Source: JBEBGV01 sp040081265
GTDB taxonomy: Bacteria > Acidobacteriota > Vicinamibacteria > Vicinamibacterales > UBA2999
DNA length: 21,761 bases
NCBI GenBank assembly: GCA_040081265.1
Contig: JBEBGV010000070.1
Location: 1 to 21,761, forward strand
Reading direction: 5' to 3'
Notes under the pieces: model-generated
Database searches by the model: none
What the model was told of the DNA's origin: nothing
What the model saw: only the letters and a program-made list of their open reading frames with translations
Shown here: one piece after another, positions 6,267 to 12,842 of the stretch
Position numbering within the stretch: position 1 is the stretch's first letter
How the letters are laid out: each line of letters opens with the position of its first letter
Made by a program: the position numbers and the translations under genes

Positions 6267-6764
6267 ATGATTACGATTGATCTCAAGTGGCTCTTTACCA
6301 CGCTGATCGCTCTTTGGGGTGCTGGCCTGTCGACGTGGCAGTTCTTCGAGCGGCGGAAAGACAAGCTCGCTAGGATTCGTGTCTTCTTTAACCCGATCAG
6401 CATGCTGTCAATCCAGCCGGGGAACCCGACCGTTCCAATCCTTTTTATCAAGGCGAAGAACATCGGCCTTGTTGACGTTCATTTCAAGCCGACGAATGCC
6501 GAGGTCGAGGTCGCCGGCATGGATACACACTTTCTCCTCAGCTATCCGGACAGCGATGTGACGTTCCCGGCAACCTTGAAGGCGGGTGACGCGTTCACAA
6601 CATTCACACCGCGCAAGGCGCTAGCGGACGCCATCGCTGTGCCGTTTCAACAACTGAATCTCCGGACTAAGCACCTGAGACTGCGAGCGAACGTGTGGGA
6701 CGCAGTTGGAAATATCTACAGTTCCGATTGGGTGGACACCGACCTGGACACCATTTCCAAGTGA
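6267..6764 (+). CDS. Membrane-anchored protein of unknown function
   Basis: This is a 165-residue protein. An N-terminal membrane helix ('LKWLFTTLIALWGAGLSTWQF') is followed by a basic stretch 'FERRKDKLARIRV'. A beta-rich domain then resembles small cytosolic domains tethered to the membrane ('LFIKAKNIGLVDVHFKP', 'LRLRANVWDAVGNIYSSDW'). The charge distribution suggests the C-terminal domain is cytoplasmic. No family is named with confidence. The ATG at 6267 follows a good -10 element. The 3' end is overlapped by a minus-strand frame (6621-6980); the plus-strand reading is favoured in the overlap because it continues a coherent fold. It follows the decayed recombinase and may have arrived with it. 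Confidence 0.65.
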   Translation: MITIDLKWLFTTLIALWGAGLSTWQFFERRKDKLARIRVFFNPISMLSIQPGNPTVPILFIKAKNIGLVDVHFKPTNAEVEVAGMDTHFLLSYPDSDVTFPATLKAGDAFTTFTPRKALADAIAVPFQQLNLRTKHLRLRANVWDAVGNIYSSDWVDTDLDTISK

Positions 6765-6980
6765 GCGCCGAGCCCGGTGTCGACTGGGAACGAACTCTGA
6801 TCGCACGAGGTCATCGCCGGGATACGAAAGCCGTAGCTCCTGACCTGCGTCGGTCTGGTAGATCGCGCAAGCGAGGATGCGGTCCTTGGGGCTCAGCAGA
6901 TCCCAGAGAGCCTCGACCAGCTCCGGGCGTGGCTGCTGTTGAGAGTGGGGTTGCCATCCGCTGAACAAGGCTTCGCTCAT
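6621..6980 (-). CDS. Small hypothetical protein, probably with an eroded C-terminus
   Basis: This is a 119-codon frame whose first 60 residues look genuine. 'ELVEALWDLLSPKDRILACA' and 'IYQTDAGQELRLSYPGDDLV' resemble a family of short bacterial proteins in which a helix is followed by a beta hairpin with an E-L-R motif. GAGGAG sits 9 bases before the ATG at 6980. The last 48 codons (below about 6764) are antisense to the plus-strand gene at 6267-6764 and have unlike composition. The original C-terminus was probably lost and the frame runs on by chance. The two genes converge tail to tail. No function is known. Confidence 0.4.
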   Translation of the reverse strand: MSEALFSGWQPHSQQQPRPELVEALWDLLSPKDRILACAIYQTDAGQELRLSYPGDDLVRSEFVPSRHRARRSLGNGVQVGVHPIGTVDISNCVPHVRSQSQVLSPEIQLLKRHSDGVR

Positions 6981-7186
6981 GGTCGTTCGCTCCTCGCCAA
7001 TGTTCCGGTAAAGCCGCGACGGGCGAGGTCACCACCAACGCTCAACGATTCGTGAACGTAGACACCGCGAAGCTAAGTCCCCGACGGACCACTTCTCCCA
7101 CCCTGTCGGCACGGTCCTGTATCATCCAGCACATTCAAGGCCGACGGCTCGAATGTCTCGACGACGAACCCTTGGAGGACGACGCG

Positions 7187-7645
7187 ATGGCACGACTTCA
7201 GGACATATCTTTGGCTCGGGGCGGTCGAGAAATCACCGGGCGCAGGGAGAGAGCGACCGCTTGCATAGTCTTGGGGCTGGCACTCCTGATTCCCGCCCAA
7301 GGCCTTGCTCAGCCACCAGTTGGCGCAAAGACTTTTGTTCGTTCGGGACGATGGGGCGTCACGATCTGCGCCAGATATGCGGGCAGCGCCTTGGCGTTCA
7401 CCAAGCCGATTGCATCCGTTCAGGTGTGGCGCCGGACGGGAACGACCTGGGAGTTGTTTCGGGAGACCTCGACCGGCGATCCCGAGGCCACCCTCACCAG
7501 GGATGGAGTTAGATGCAACTCGATTGCAATGGAACGCACGGGCACATTTGCGCTAACCGGCAACTCGTCGCGCAGCTCCATCGTGTCCGTCGATGTGGTC
7601 GGTGGGGGCAAGAAGCTGACGTTCCCCCTGACAGTGAGCCGTTAG
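7187..7645 (+). CDS. Secreted protein of unknown function
   Basis: This is a 152-residue protein. It has an extended N-region rich in Arg, then a hydrophobic core 'ACIVLGLALLIPAQGLAQ' and a likely signal-peptidase site after 'GLAQ'. The mature part is about 110 residues, beta-rich with alternating hydrophobic positions ('VQVWRRTGTTWELFRETSTG', 'GTFALTGNSSRSSIVSVDVV') and two cysteines that could form a disulfide. The ATG at 7187 is chosen because GGAGG precedes it; the in-frame ATG at 7052 has no such site and would place 45 unlikely residues ahead of the signal. The stop overlaps the stop of the convergent methyltransferase gene. No family is recognised. Confidence 0.7.
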   Translation: MARLQDISLARGGREITGRRERATACIVLGLALLIPAQGLAQPPVGAKTFVRSGRWGVTICARYAGSALAFTKPIASVQVWRRTGTTWELFRETSTGDPEATLTRDGVRCNSIAMERTGTFALTGNSSRSSIVSVDVVGGGKKLTFPLTVSR

Positions 7646-8364
7646 CCGCTTCGCGGCAACCCTCCAACCCACGCGCCTCTCGGCACGACATTTTCAACAA
7701 ACGCCACTCTATCCAGACTGGCCTTGATCAGTGCGCCCTCATACTCGGCCGATGTCGCCAGAAACAACTCATGCCGCTCAAGAAAGTGCGTCACGCCCTC
7801 CGGTGTAGCAACGAGGTGGTGCATCGGCGTAACAGCCATGCGGCCGTGAGTTTCCGATACCACAAAGCGGGCAACCTTCAGCTCCGGCTCATCGACCATC
7901 ATCACGCCTTGCACGATTCCAGGCGTCCTCCATTGCTCGGGTGTGAACCAGGGTTCGATGATGAGTAACCCACCCGGCGCAAGATGCAGCGTGAGGTTGG
8001 CGACTGCCGAGTTCAGTTCTCCCACCGACCTCACGTAGCCGATACCGCTGCCGAGGCACACAACCACATCGAATCGACGCTGAATGGTGAACGAAGTCAG
8101 CGCACCGTGATGGAGTGGCACCCCTGAGAGTTTCTGCCGCGCCACATCGAGCATTGGCGCGGATGCATCGACTCCTTCGACATCAAACCAGTTTCTCAAC
8201 AAGGCGAGATGCGATCCCGTCCCACACCCCACGTCGATCAGCGTGCGGGCAGACGGATGCCGTTCGTGAATAAGAGCGCGTAGCGATGCTGCCTCCTTCT
8301 GGTAGTCCCTGAACGAATAGATGCGGTCGTAGAACCGTGCCGACAGCTCGTAGGGCTCAGCCAT
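7642..8364 (-). CDS. SAM-dependent methyltransferase, DesVI/TylM1-like
   Basis: This is a 240-residue class I methyltransferase. Motif I 'LIDVGCGTGSH' lies at 42-52, the acidic post-I loop 'VEGVDAS' at 62-68, and 'RRFDVVVCLGSGIGYVRS' at 96-113. 'LAPGGLLIIEPWFTPEQWR' follows, a pattern close to N,N-dimethyltransferases of amino-sugar biosynthesis (DesVI, TylM1). The N-terminus 'YELSARFYDRIYSFRDYQKE' fits the same group. No sugar-nucleotide or glycosyltransferase genes lie nearby, so the substrate is unknown and the gene appears orphan. The ATG at 8364 is chosen because similarity begins there, although the frame stays open to 8691. It is the last gene of a minus-strand run and meets the gene at 7187-7645 tail to tail, sharing bases in the stop codons. 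It looks intact. Confidence 0.85.
   Translation of the reverse strand: MAEPYELSARFYDRIYSFRDYQKEAASLRALIHERHPSARTLIDVGCGTGSHLALLRNWFDVEGVDASAPMLDVARQKLSGVPLHHGALTSFTIQRRFDVVVCLGSGIGYVRSVGELNSAVANLTLHLAPGGLLIIEPWFTPEQWRTPGIVQGVMMVDEPELKVARFVVSETHGRMAVTPMHHLVATPEGVTHFLERHELFLATSAEYEGALIKASLDRVAFVENVVPRGAWVGGLPRSG
7645..7657. terminator. Short GC hairpin at convergent gene ends
   Basis: GCCGC-TTC-GCGGC is a perfect 5-base stem with a 3-base loop. It begins at the shared stop codons of the two convergent genes (TAG on plus, TAA on minus, overlapping at 7642-7645). No T-tract follows on either side, so it is at best a weak or factor-assisted bidirectional terminator. Confidence 0.35.
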
Positions 8365-8426
8365 GCGCGAGATTTTGGCACAATCCACCCAACGGATTTT
8401 GATTTCGGTGAGTGAGGATGGATCAC

Positions 8427-8615
8427 TCAGTGCGGCTTGTAACCCGGTCCCGTCGCCACCCACCGATGCCCACACTTCAGACAATAGAGCGTCAGGGAGG
8501 TGTAGGTAGTGTGCTGCACGACGGCGACGGGTTCCTTGCAGGCTTGGCAGCCCACACCAGTTCTCACAATCTTCGGTGCTGGAACTGAACGAGAGGGTTT
8601 TGACTTCGCTGCCAT
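8427..8615 (-). CDS. Small zinc-ribbon protein
   Basis: This is a 62-residue basic protein. After a Lys/Ser/Pro-rich start it has 'GVGCQACKEPVAVVQHTTYT' and 'LYCLKCGHRW', two CxxC pairs about 20 residues apart that form a single zinc ribbon. The ATG at 8615 is preferred. A further in-frame ATG at 8639 would overlap the tail of the nuclease remnant, whose stop is at 8621. It was probably the downstream partner of the nuclease gene. It has no membrane helix. The role is unknown; single ribbons like this often bind nucleic acid or protein. Confidence 0.6.
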   Translation of the reverse strand: MAAKSKPSRSVPAPKIVRTGVGCQACKEPVAVVQHTTYTSLTLYCLKCGHRWVATGPGYKPH

Positions 8616-8620
8616 GCTCG

Positions 8621-8815
8621 TTACTTGCTCGGTGCCCACAACCCCCGCTCCTCCTCCCGCGCCTCCCGCTCCAAGGCGCGAAACTGCTCAATCAGTTTGA
8701 ACGGATAGGTAGTGAGCGCGTTGCCGTAGCCCTGCCTCACGATCTCCGCGTTCAGAAAGAGGCCATTCGGTAGATAGACGTAGGCGAGGGTGCGATTGAA
8801 GCGGTCCTTGAACGT
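8621..8815 (-). pseudogene. Remnant of a staphylococcal-nuclease-like (SNase/thermonuclease) gene
   Basis: On the minus strand 64 codons read 'DRFNRTLAYVYLPNGLFLNA', then 'EIVRQGYGNALTTYPF' and 'FRALEREAREEERGLW', and end at a TAA at 8621. This is the conserved C-terminal half of SNase-like domains (PF00565): the R-x-L-A-Y-V strand, N-A-E-[IL]-V-[RK]-x-G-[YL], and the final E-R-E-A-R-x-x-x-R-G-L-W helix. An in-frame TAG at 8816-8818 blocks the frame upstream. Just before it, another frame gives 'LFALDVQ', which matches the strand expected to precede 'DRF', so a frameshift lies near 8805-8815. The first half of the domain, with the signal peptide and catalytic Asp/Arg, is missing; only 70 bases separate the stop from the next gene. 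It is clearly non-functional. Confidence 0.7.
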
Positions 8816-8887
8816 CTAGTGCGAAGAGCACCAATGCGTGGGCAGCGTTCAGCACCTGGACGCAGCAGGGCGACAAGTTGGTCGGCA

Positions 8888-9355
8888 CTACGGTATTACG
8901 AACTGAGTTCCACAGCGATCACATACCCACGTCCGCTGCCACTCCTCCATGCGCTTCTCCCACGCTGGAAGCTGGGCCTTCGTGCGTTGGCGCATCCAGT
9001 AGATGATGGCGGCACCGCCTCCGATCATTGTGCCGAAGGCAAAAGTGTTACCCCATACGCTGTCGGCAGTGCCTAGGACTTGGACCAAGGCTAGATTAGA
9101 AAGTCCATAGACGAAGAACAGCGCCACGTAGAGAACGCAGCCGTAAGCCATATGGCTCGGCGGTTTCGGTGGCGCGGCCTGTTGGGCCATCAAGCTCTGA
9201 GAAGTGCCTGTGGTAGTAGCGACGCCTAGTCCCGCCTCTCCTCCGATGGTTAAACCGGCACCGACGGTTGTGGCGATGGTATTACTGGTCTGCGAGCGGT
9301 GGACCACAGATGCAGCGTGAGCTTCGGTGCTCTTGCACTTCGGGCAAGCGTGCAT
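8888..9355 (-). CDS. Membrane protein with split zinc ribbon
   Basis: This is a 155-residue protein. It starts 'MHACPKCKSTEAHAASVVHR' with one CxxC and ends 'WVCDRCGTQFVIP' with a second. Between them lie a Gly/Thr-rich stretch ('TVGAGLTIGGEAGLGVATTT'), two membrane helices at about 71-92 and 102-119, and a charged helix containing 'AWEKRMEEWQRTW'. The two half-ribbons would come together on the cytosolic face when the membrane hairpin folds. Proteins of this plan recur in bacteria, but their function is not known. The ATG at 9355 has AGGGA upstream. It looks intact; its stop is followed by the nuclease remnant on the same strand. Confidence 0.7.
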   Translation of the reverse strand: MHACPKCKSTEAHAASVVHRSQTSNTIATTVGAGLTIGGEAGLGVATTTGTSQSLMAQQAAPPKPPSHMAYGCVLYVALFFVYGLSNLALVQVLGTADSVWGNTFAFGTMIGGGAAIIYWMRQRTKAQLPAWEKRMEEWQRTWVCDRCGTQFVIP

Positions 9356-9469
9356 ACCATCCCTGTCTATGAAGGAGCGGACTACTCTGTCATACGCATA
9401 CAGTTGCGCGCCTAGTCTCGCCCAGGCTCTTGAACTAACGGGCCGTTCCAGATTCAGAATCGAGGTGGA

Positions 9470-9904
9470 TCATCTCCCCGCTTGCCGACAGAGATCGTCA
9501 TCGGACTTCTCCCTGCAATCGACGAACTGTTCGGCTCCACCAAGGCCAGCAACGTACGCGAAGCGCCACGTACTCCCGCCTGGCATGTCATAGAGTAGCT
9601 CGTTAGCCGTAAGGACCGAACCAGTCTGAGTCAGACGATCCTTGGGAGCTTCGTTCCCGACGTCATAGTAGTAGGCAGCCATTAGTTGGCCGGGCGTGCG
9701 CTGCAGCTCCTTCGCGTGAGCATGCACCTCTTCTGCGCTCACGCCCGCTGATAACTCAAATGTCCGTATTCTGTTCCTCCTGTCATCCTGGAAGTACCCG
9801 GCTTCGAGGATCCGAGCGTCTCCGCAGCCTGTGATGCTCAGGACCACAAGCATGCCTGACATGACAAGGGTCACGAGTTTTGTTGACGGCATCGTTACCA
9901 GCAT
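9470..9904 (-). CDS. Predicted lipoprotein of unknown function
   Basis: This is a 144-residue protein from the ATG at 9904 (140 from the ATG at 9892). The signal sequence 'LVTLVMSGMLVVLSITGC' ends in a lipobox I-T-G-C. The mature part is about 115 residues with a helix 'SAEEVHAHAKELQRTPG', a Tyr-rich strand 'QLMAAYYYDVG', and two later Cys in the tail. I recognise no family. A -10-like TATGAT (9911-9916) lies 6 bases before the ATG at 9904, suggesting a leaderless transcript and supporting that start. The frame stays open upstream to 10450, but that stretch overlaps the next gene and lacks coding character. The 205 bases between 9905 and 10109 otherwise hold nothing I can assign. Confidence 0.65.
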   Translation of the reverse strand: MLVTMPSTKLVTLVMSGMLVVLSITGCGDARILEAGYFQDDRRNRIRTFELSAGVSAEEVHAHAKELQRTPGQLMAAYYYDVGNEAPKDRLTQTGSVLTANELLYDMPGGSTWRFAYVAGLGGAEQFVDCREKSDDDLCRQAGR

Positions 9905-9910
9905 CCGCAA

Positions 9911-9916
9911 ATCATA
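9911..9916 (-). promoter_or_regulatory. Putative -10 element (TATGAT) of the lipoprotein gene
   Basis: On the minus strand TATGAT (five of six to consensus) is followed by 6 bases and the ATG at 9904. No Shine-Dalgarno sequence fits. It is one of four such arrangements in the window. Confidence 0.3.
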
Positions 9917-10109
9917 ACGGCCTCGCAGAGGCTTAGCGTGAGCGTTTGCGGCCTTCGAGCTTTCGGGGAATGCCTCGCGCTGCTGGCGGCCGGCCTTTGT
10001 CCCCTTCCTGCCAACAGTCGTCGCCTTCATCTGACGGGCGATCATCGACACGGGAAGACGGTTTCGATCCAGCTTCATTGGCACTCCCGACAAGGCGGGC
10101 GGCGGACCA

Positions 10110-12194
10110 CTAGAACGCGCCAACCTTAAGGAAACTGTTGGCGAGCATGGTGGTGGTTCGGCCTGTTCCTGCCGCACCGTTCGCGAATAGCAACTGTAGG
10201 CTGCCCTCACTTGCCACCGTCGTGACGACTCCTCGCACTCGAATGACGGTGGTCTGGCCATTGCTGATGTTCGCGATTCTCGTCGCGCCACTCGCTGTGA
10301 CGACCGCGAAGGTAGTCTTACTGGTAGCTCCATCGACCTGATGGTCCCCCAGCCATCGAACCGTCGCCCCCGCGGGCACGGCGAACGCGAACTTGCAGTC
10401 AGTCGACGAACTCCCTGCCGTGGCGCACAGGACCCAGGCTTCGAATTCATAGGCTACGTTTGCAGCCAGAGCAACAGTCAGGTGCTCGTCCTCAACAAGA
10501 ATCGCGCTGTTGATGACGCTCTGGTCCTGGCTCTTACGAACGAGGATGTGACCTGCGCCAGCCGGTCCCGCAATGCCCTGGGTTCCTTGCGAACCAGGGG
10601 GCCCGGGAGGACCTTGCGGCCCCGTTAGCCCGTCTCGACCCGGCAGACCTGGCAGCCCGTCTCGTCCTGGCAGGCCCTGGGGACCTTGCAGGCCCGAAAA
10701 CACAACCGACACCGTGGCGCTTACAGAGCCCGTCGCTCCGGTATCCGGATCAGTAGAAGCGCACAGAACAACGTGTGTACCAAGGGCCAGCACGTTGTCG
10801 GACACGAATGGAATGCCATCGGCCAAGCAAACCGGTGTACCCGCCGTCGCCGTCACGGTGAATGGAACCGCCGCCCCACCGACATTGAATGCCGCAACGC
10901 CGGTAGGAATCGTCAACGCAACTTCTGGAGGCGCAGAGAAGGTGAACATGCGGACGCGGCCAGAACTATTGCTGGCGCCGCTCATGCCAATCGCGACTGT
11001 CAGGCCATCGGCGCTGATGGCCGTTCCCCTGCCCAGTCGGTCATAATCCGCTTCTCCGTCAATGTCCGTTCCGACTCGCACCCAACTGGCTCCATTCCAT
11101 TGGTATCTGCGTGCGCGACCAGCGCCGGCACGGCCACCAGCAGGGTAGAAGTCAGCACCGACAATGACCGTAGTCCCGTCGCCGTCTACGGATACCGAAA
11201 CACCTGAAGCATCCCCGAAACTCTGCGGTCCGATGTTCGCTCCGACTTGAACCCAGCCAGCACCATCAAAGTGGTACACGCGGGCATGGGGTGGGCTTGA
11301 CTGCCCGAATGGGGCACCAATGACGACGGTGGTCCCGTTGCCACTGATTGCAACAGACTGGCCTAAGAAGGAGGCCGACGAACCACCGTTGATGTCGCTC
11401 CCGAGTTGTGCCCATGCCGCGCCCGTCCATCTATACGCACGAGCCTGGCCGCCCCTAGGCGGGGACACGTCATAGTGGTAGGGCGACCCGATGACAAGGG
11501 TCAGGCCGTCGCTGCTCAATCCAAGAGCGAATCCCGCCGCATCCCCCGCAGCCATACCATTGATGCCAGGACCGAGCTGGGTCCAGGTGAACCCATCCCA
11601 TCTGTAAACGCGACCTTGTCCGGCATCGATGCCTCCACCGTCGTGCCCCCTGGCGCCGACGGCGACGATGGCTCCGTCGCCGCTCATCGCTACCGAGGAG
11701 CCGGACTGGTCATCCATACCCGAGATGTCCGGTCCGATTTGCGTCCAGACACCGGCCTCAAGCCTCAGTATCCGGGCCTTGCTCCGGCCTTCAGCACCAA
11801 CGGCAATCGTGAGTCCATCGCTGCCAATCGCCACTGAAGAACCGAACCGTTCGAGTTCCGCCCCAAAGATGTCTGCGCCAAGCTGCGTCCAACTGCCGCC
11901 CACCCGGCGGTACACGCGAACGAGGCCAGCGTTCATGCCGTTGTAGTCGTTGCCAGGCGCTCCGATTGCGACAGTGAATCCATCGCTACTCATTGCCAAA
12001 GCTGAACCAAATGAGTCTTCGGCCTCGCTGCCGTTTATGTCGGCGCCGATCTGCACCTGCGCGAATGCGTGGCCTGCGCCACCAAGCATCATGATGGCCG
12101 ACAGCAGGAGGAAAAAGCCCATCTCCACGAGATGACATCGAGACACGGGCGCGGCATGCTCACCCTCAAGCACAGTTCCCAACCGGTTACGCAT
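10110..12194 (-). CDS. Secreted FG-GAP-like propeller protein with collagen-like stretch
   Basis: This is a protein of about 694 residues. A basic N-region is followed by a signal peptide ('LLLSAIMMLGGAGHAFAQ', near residue 48). Residues 49-422 are seven tandem repeats of about 47-57 residues, each with 'W-x-Q-[LIV]-G-x-[DN]-I-x-G', then 'F-G-x-S-V-A-[IM]-S-x-D-G' and 'T-[IV]-A-[IV]-G-A'. This is the FG-GAP-like pattern and suggests one seven-bladed propeller. An Ig/HYR-like domain with two Cys follows (425-500), then 16 Gly-X-Y triplets (503-550; bases 10551-10694), then a 146-residue beta-rich C-terminal domain like those capping collagen-like or fibre proteins. The likely role is cell-surface binding or adhesion; it is exported. 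The ATG at 12194 has GGAG 9 bases upstream; GTG at 12200 and ATG at 12122 are alternatives. The gene is intact. Confidence 0.85.
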   Translation of the reverse strand: MRNRLGTVLEGEHAAPVSRCHLVEMGFFLLLSAIMMLGGAGHAFAQVQIGADINGSEAEDSFGSALAMSSDGFTVAIGAPGNDYNGMNAGLVRVYRRVGGSWTQLGADIFGAELERFGSSVAIGSDGLTIAVGAEGRSKARILRLEAGVWTQIGPDISGMDDQSGSSVAMSGDGAIVAVGARGHDGGGIDAGQGRVYRWDGFTWTQLGPGINGMAAGDAAGFALGLSSDGLTLVIGSPYHYDVSPPRGGQARAYRWTGAAWAQLGSDINGGSSASFLGQSVAISGNGTTVVIGAPFGQSSPPHARVYHFDGAGWVQVGANIGPQSFGDASGVSVSVDGDGTTVIVGADFYPAGGRAGAGRARRYQWNGASWVRVGTDIDGEADYDRLGRGTAISADGLTVAIGMSGASNSSGRVRMFTFSAPPEVALTIPTGVAAFNVGGAAVPFTVTATAGTPVCLADGIPFVSDNVLALGTHVVLCASTDPDTGATGSVSATVSVVFSGLQGPQGLPGRDGLPGLPGRDGLTGPQGPPGPPGSQGTQGIAGPAGAGHILVRKSQDQSVINSAILVEDEHLTVALAANVAYEFEAWVLCATAGSSSTDCKFAFAVPAGATVRWLGDHQVDGATSKTTFAVVTASGATRIANISNGQTTVIRVRGVVTTVASEGSLQLLFANGAAGTGRTTTMLANSFLKVGAF

Positions 12195-12258
12195 AAACAC
12201 GCTCCGCCCTCATCGCGGCATTCGCTGCCGGCCGCAGCGTATTACGGTTCACGAGGCT

Positions 12259-12501
12259 TCACATCCACCTTGGATCGTCAAAAGAGCTCGCTAGGTCTGG
12301 AAGAGTGGCGAGGGCAAAGGACTCGAGCTTGAAAACTGCCCTGCCAGTCACCACGCTGACGCAGGAGTTAGAGGGCGCTTCTATGACGTACGCAGGCCAT
12401 CGGTTGGGACTGCTGGAAGGGGCCGGGTATACCTCGCCTTGAACCAGCTTTGCTAACTCTCGTCCCAGGCGACGATGAGCAGCCACTCTTCGGGAGGGCA
12501 T
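12259..12501 (-). CDS. Small protein of unknown function, overlapping the upstream gene
   Basis: This is an 80-codon frame. From about residue 16 it reads as a coherent small domain ('LAKLVQGEVYPAPSSSPNRW', 'PAYVIEAPSNSCVSVVTGRA', 'VFKLESFALATLPDLASSFD'). The ATG at 12501 lies inside the end of the upstream gene (12453-12830), a 49-base overlap, so the two are probably co-transcribed and coupled. The first 15 residues are Arg-rich and may be outside the true protein if a nearer non-ATG start is used. It has no membrane segment or signal. No family is recognised. Confidence 0.5.
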   Translation of the reverse strand: MPSRRVAAHRRLGRELAKLVQGEVYPAPSSSPNRWPAYVIEAPSNSCVSVVTGRAVFKLESFALATLPDLASSFDDPRWM

Positions 12502-12830
12502 TGGTTCGCTTCGAGCTTGTTGATCACGGTCTGGCCGGGCCAGTCGCCAACAATCGCCGAATCCAAGTCGAGCACCCAGCGCTCATGCATGTCTGGTGGA
12601 CCAGCCAAAATGACCGGAAGGATGTCCCTGGCGCGGGCGGTGAGAATGCGCGGGTATCCTCCGCCCCCGTAGTCCACGGCGAGTCCTGCCTTGGCCAAGC
12701 TGCTCATCCAGTTCAGTCCGTACGGACCTGCCTGCCAGACTGCGACGCGAGCACCTTTGGCAGAATCCGGCCGCGCGGGCAGCAGTGCGCCCTTTGCCTG
12801 TCTGAACGCGCTGATGTGCCAGCCGACCAT
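12453..12830 (-). CDS. Conserved-looking small protein of unknown function
   Basis: This is a 125-residue soluble protein. The order of motifs is 'MVGWHISAFRQ', then 'ARVAVWQAGPYGLNWMSSLA', 'GLAVDYGGGGYPRILTARAR', 'DMHERWVLDLDS' and the end 'CPPEEWLLIVAWDES'. It resembles a family of uncharacterised proteins with the W-Q-x-G-x-x-G-L-x-W and G-G-x-G-Y-P patterns, but I cannot name it. No Shine-Dalgarno precedes the ATG at 12830; a TAAAAT hexamer lies 6 bases upstream, fitting a leaderless start. It overlaps the small gene at 12259-12501 by 49 bases. Confidence 0.65.
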   Translation of the reverse strand: MVGWHISAFRQAKGALLPARPDSAKGARVAVWQAGPYGLNWMSSLAKAGLAVDYGGGGYPRILTARARDILPVILAGPPDMHERWVLDLDSAIVGDWPGQTVINKLEANQCPPEEWLLIVAWDES

Positions 12831-12836
12831 GCTTGG

Positions 12837-12842
12837 ATTTTA
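12837..12842 (-). promoter_or_regulatory. Putative -10 element (TAAAAT) of the gene at 12453-12830
   Basis: TAAAAT on the minus strand ends 6 bases before the ATG at 12830, and there is no ribosome-binding sequence between. No clear -35 is seen. Confidence 0.25.

Noticed and set aside
5378..6463. 361-codon open frame on the minus strand
   Set aside because: It is antisense to the tyrosine recombinase and parts of two other genes, and has no domain pattern of its own.
7641..7660. Integron attC-like look of GTTAG followed by a GC hairpin
   Set aside because: There is no matching second core site and no repeated attC spacing at the other gene ends; it fits a simple hairpin at convergent stops.
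9905..10450. N-terminal extension of the lipoprotein frame
   Set aside because: The frame is open but overlaps the next gene, and a lipoprotein signal starts at 9904 or 9892.
10573..11207. Plus-strand frames over the collagen-like region
   Set aside because: They are antisense to the propeller/collagen gene; the apparent Pro/Gly repeats mirror the Gly-X-Y coding.
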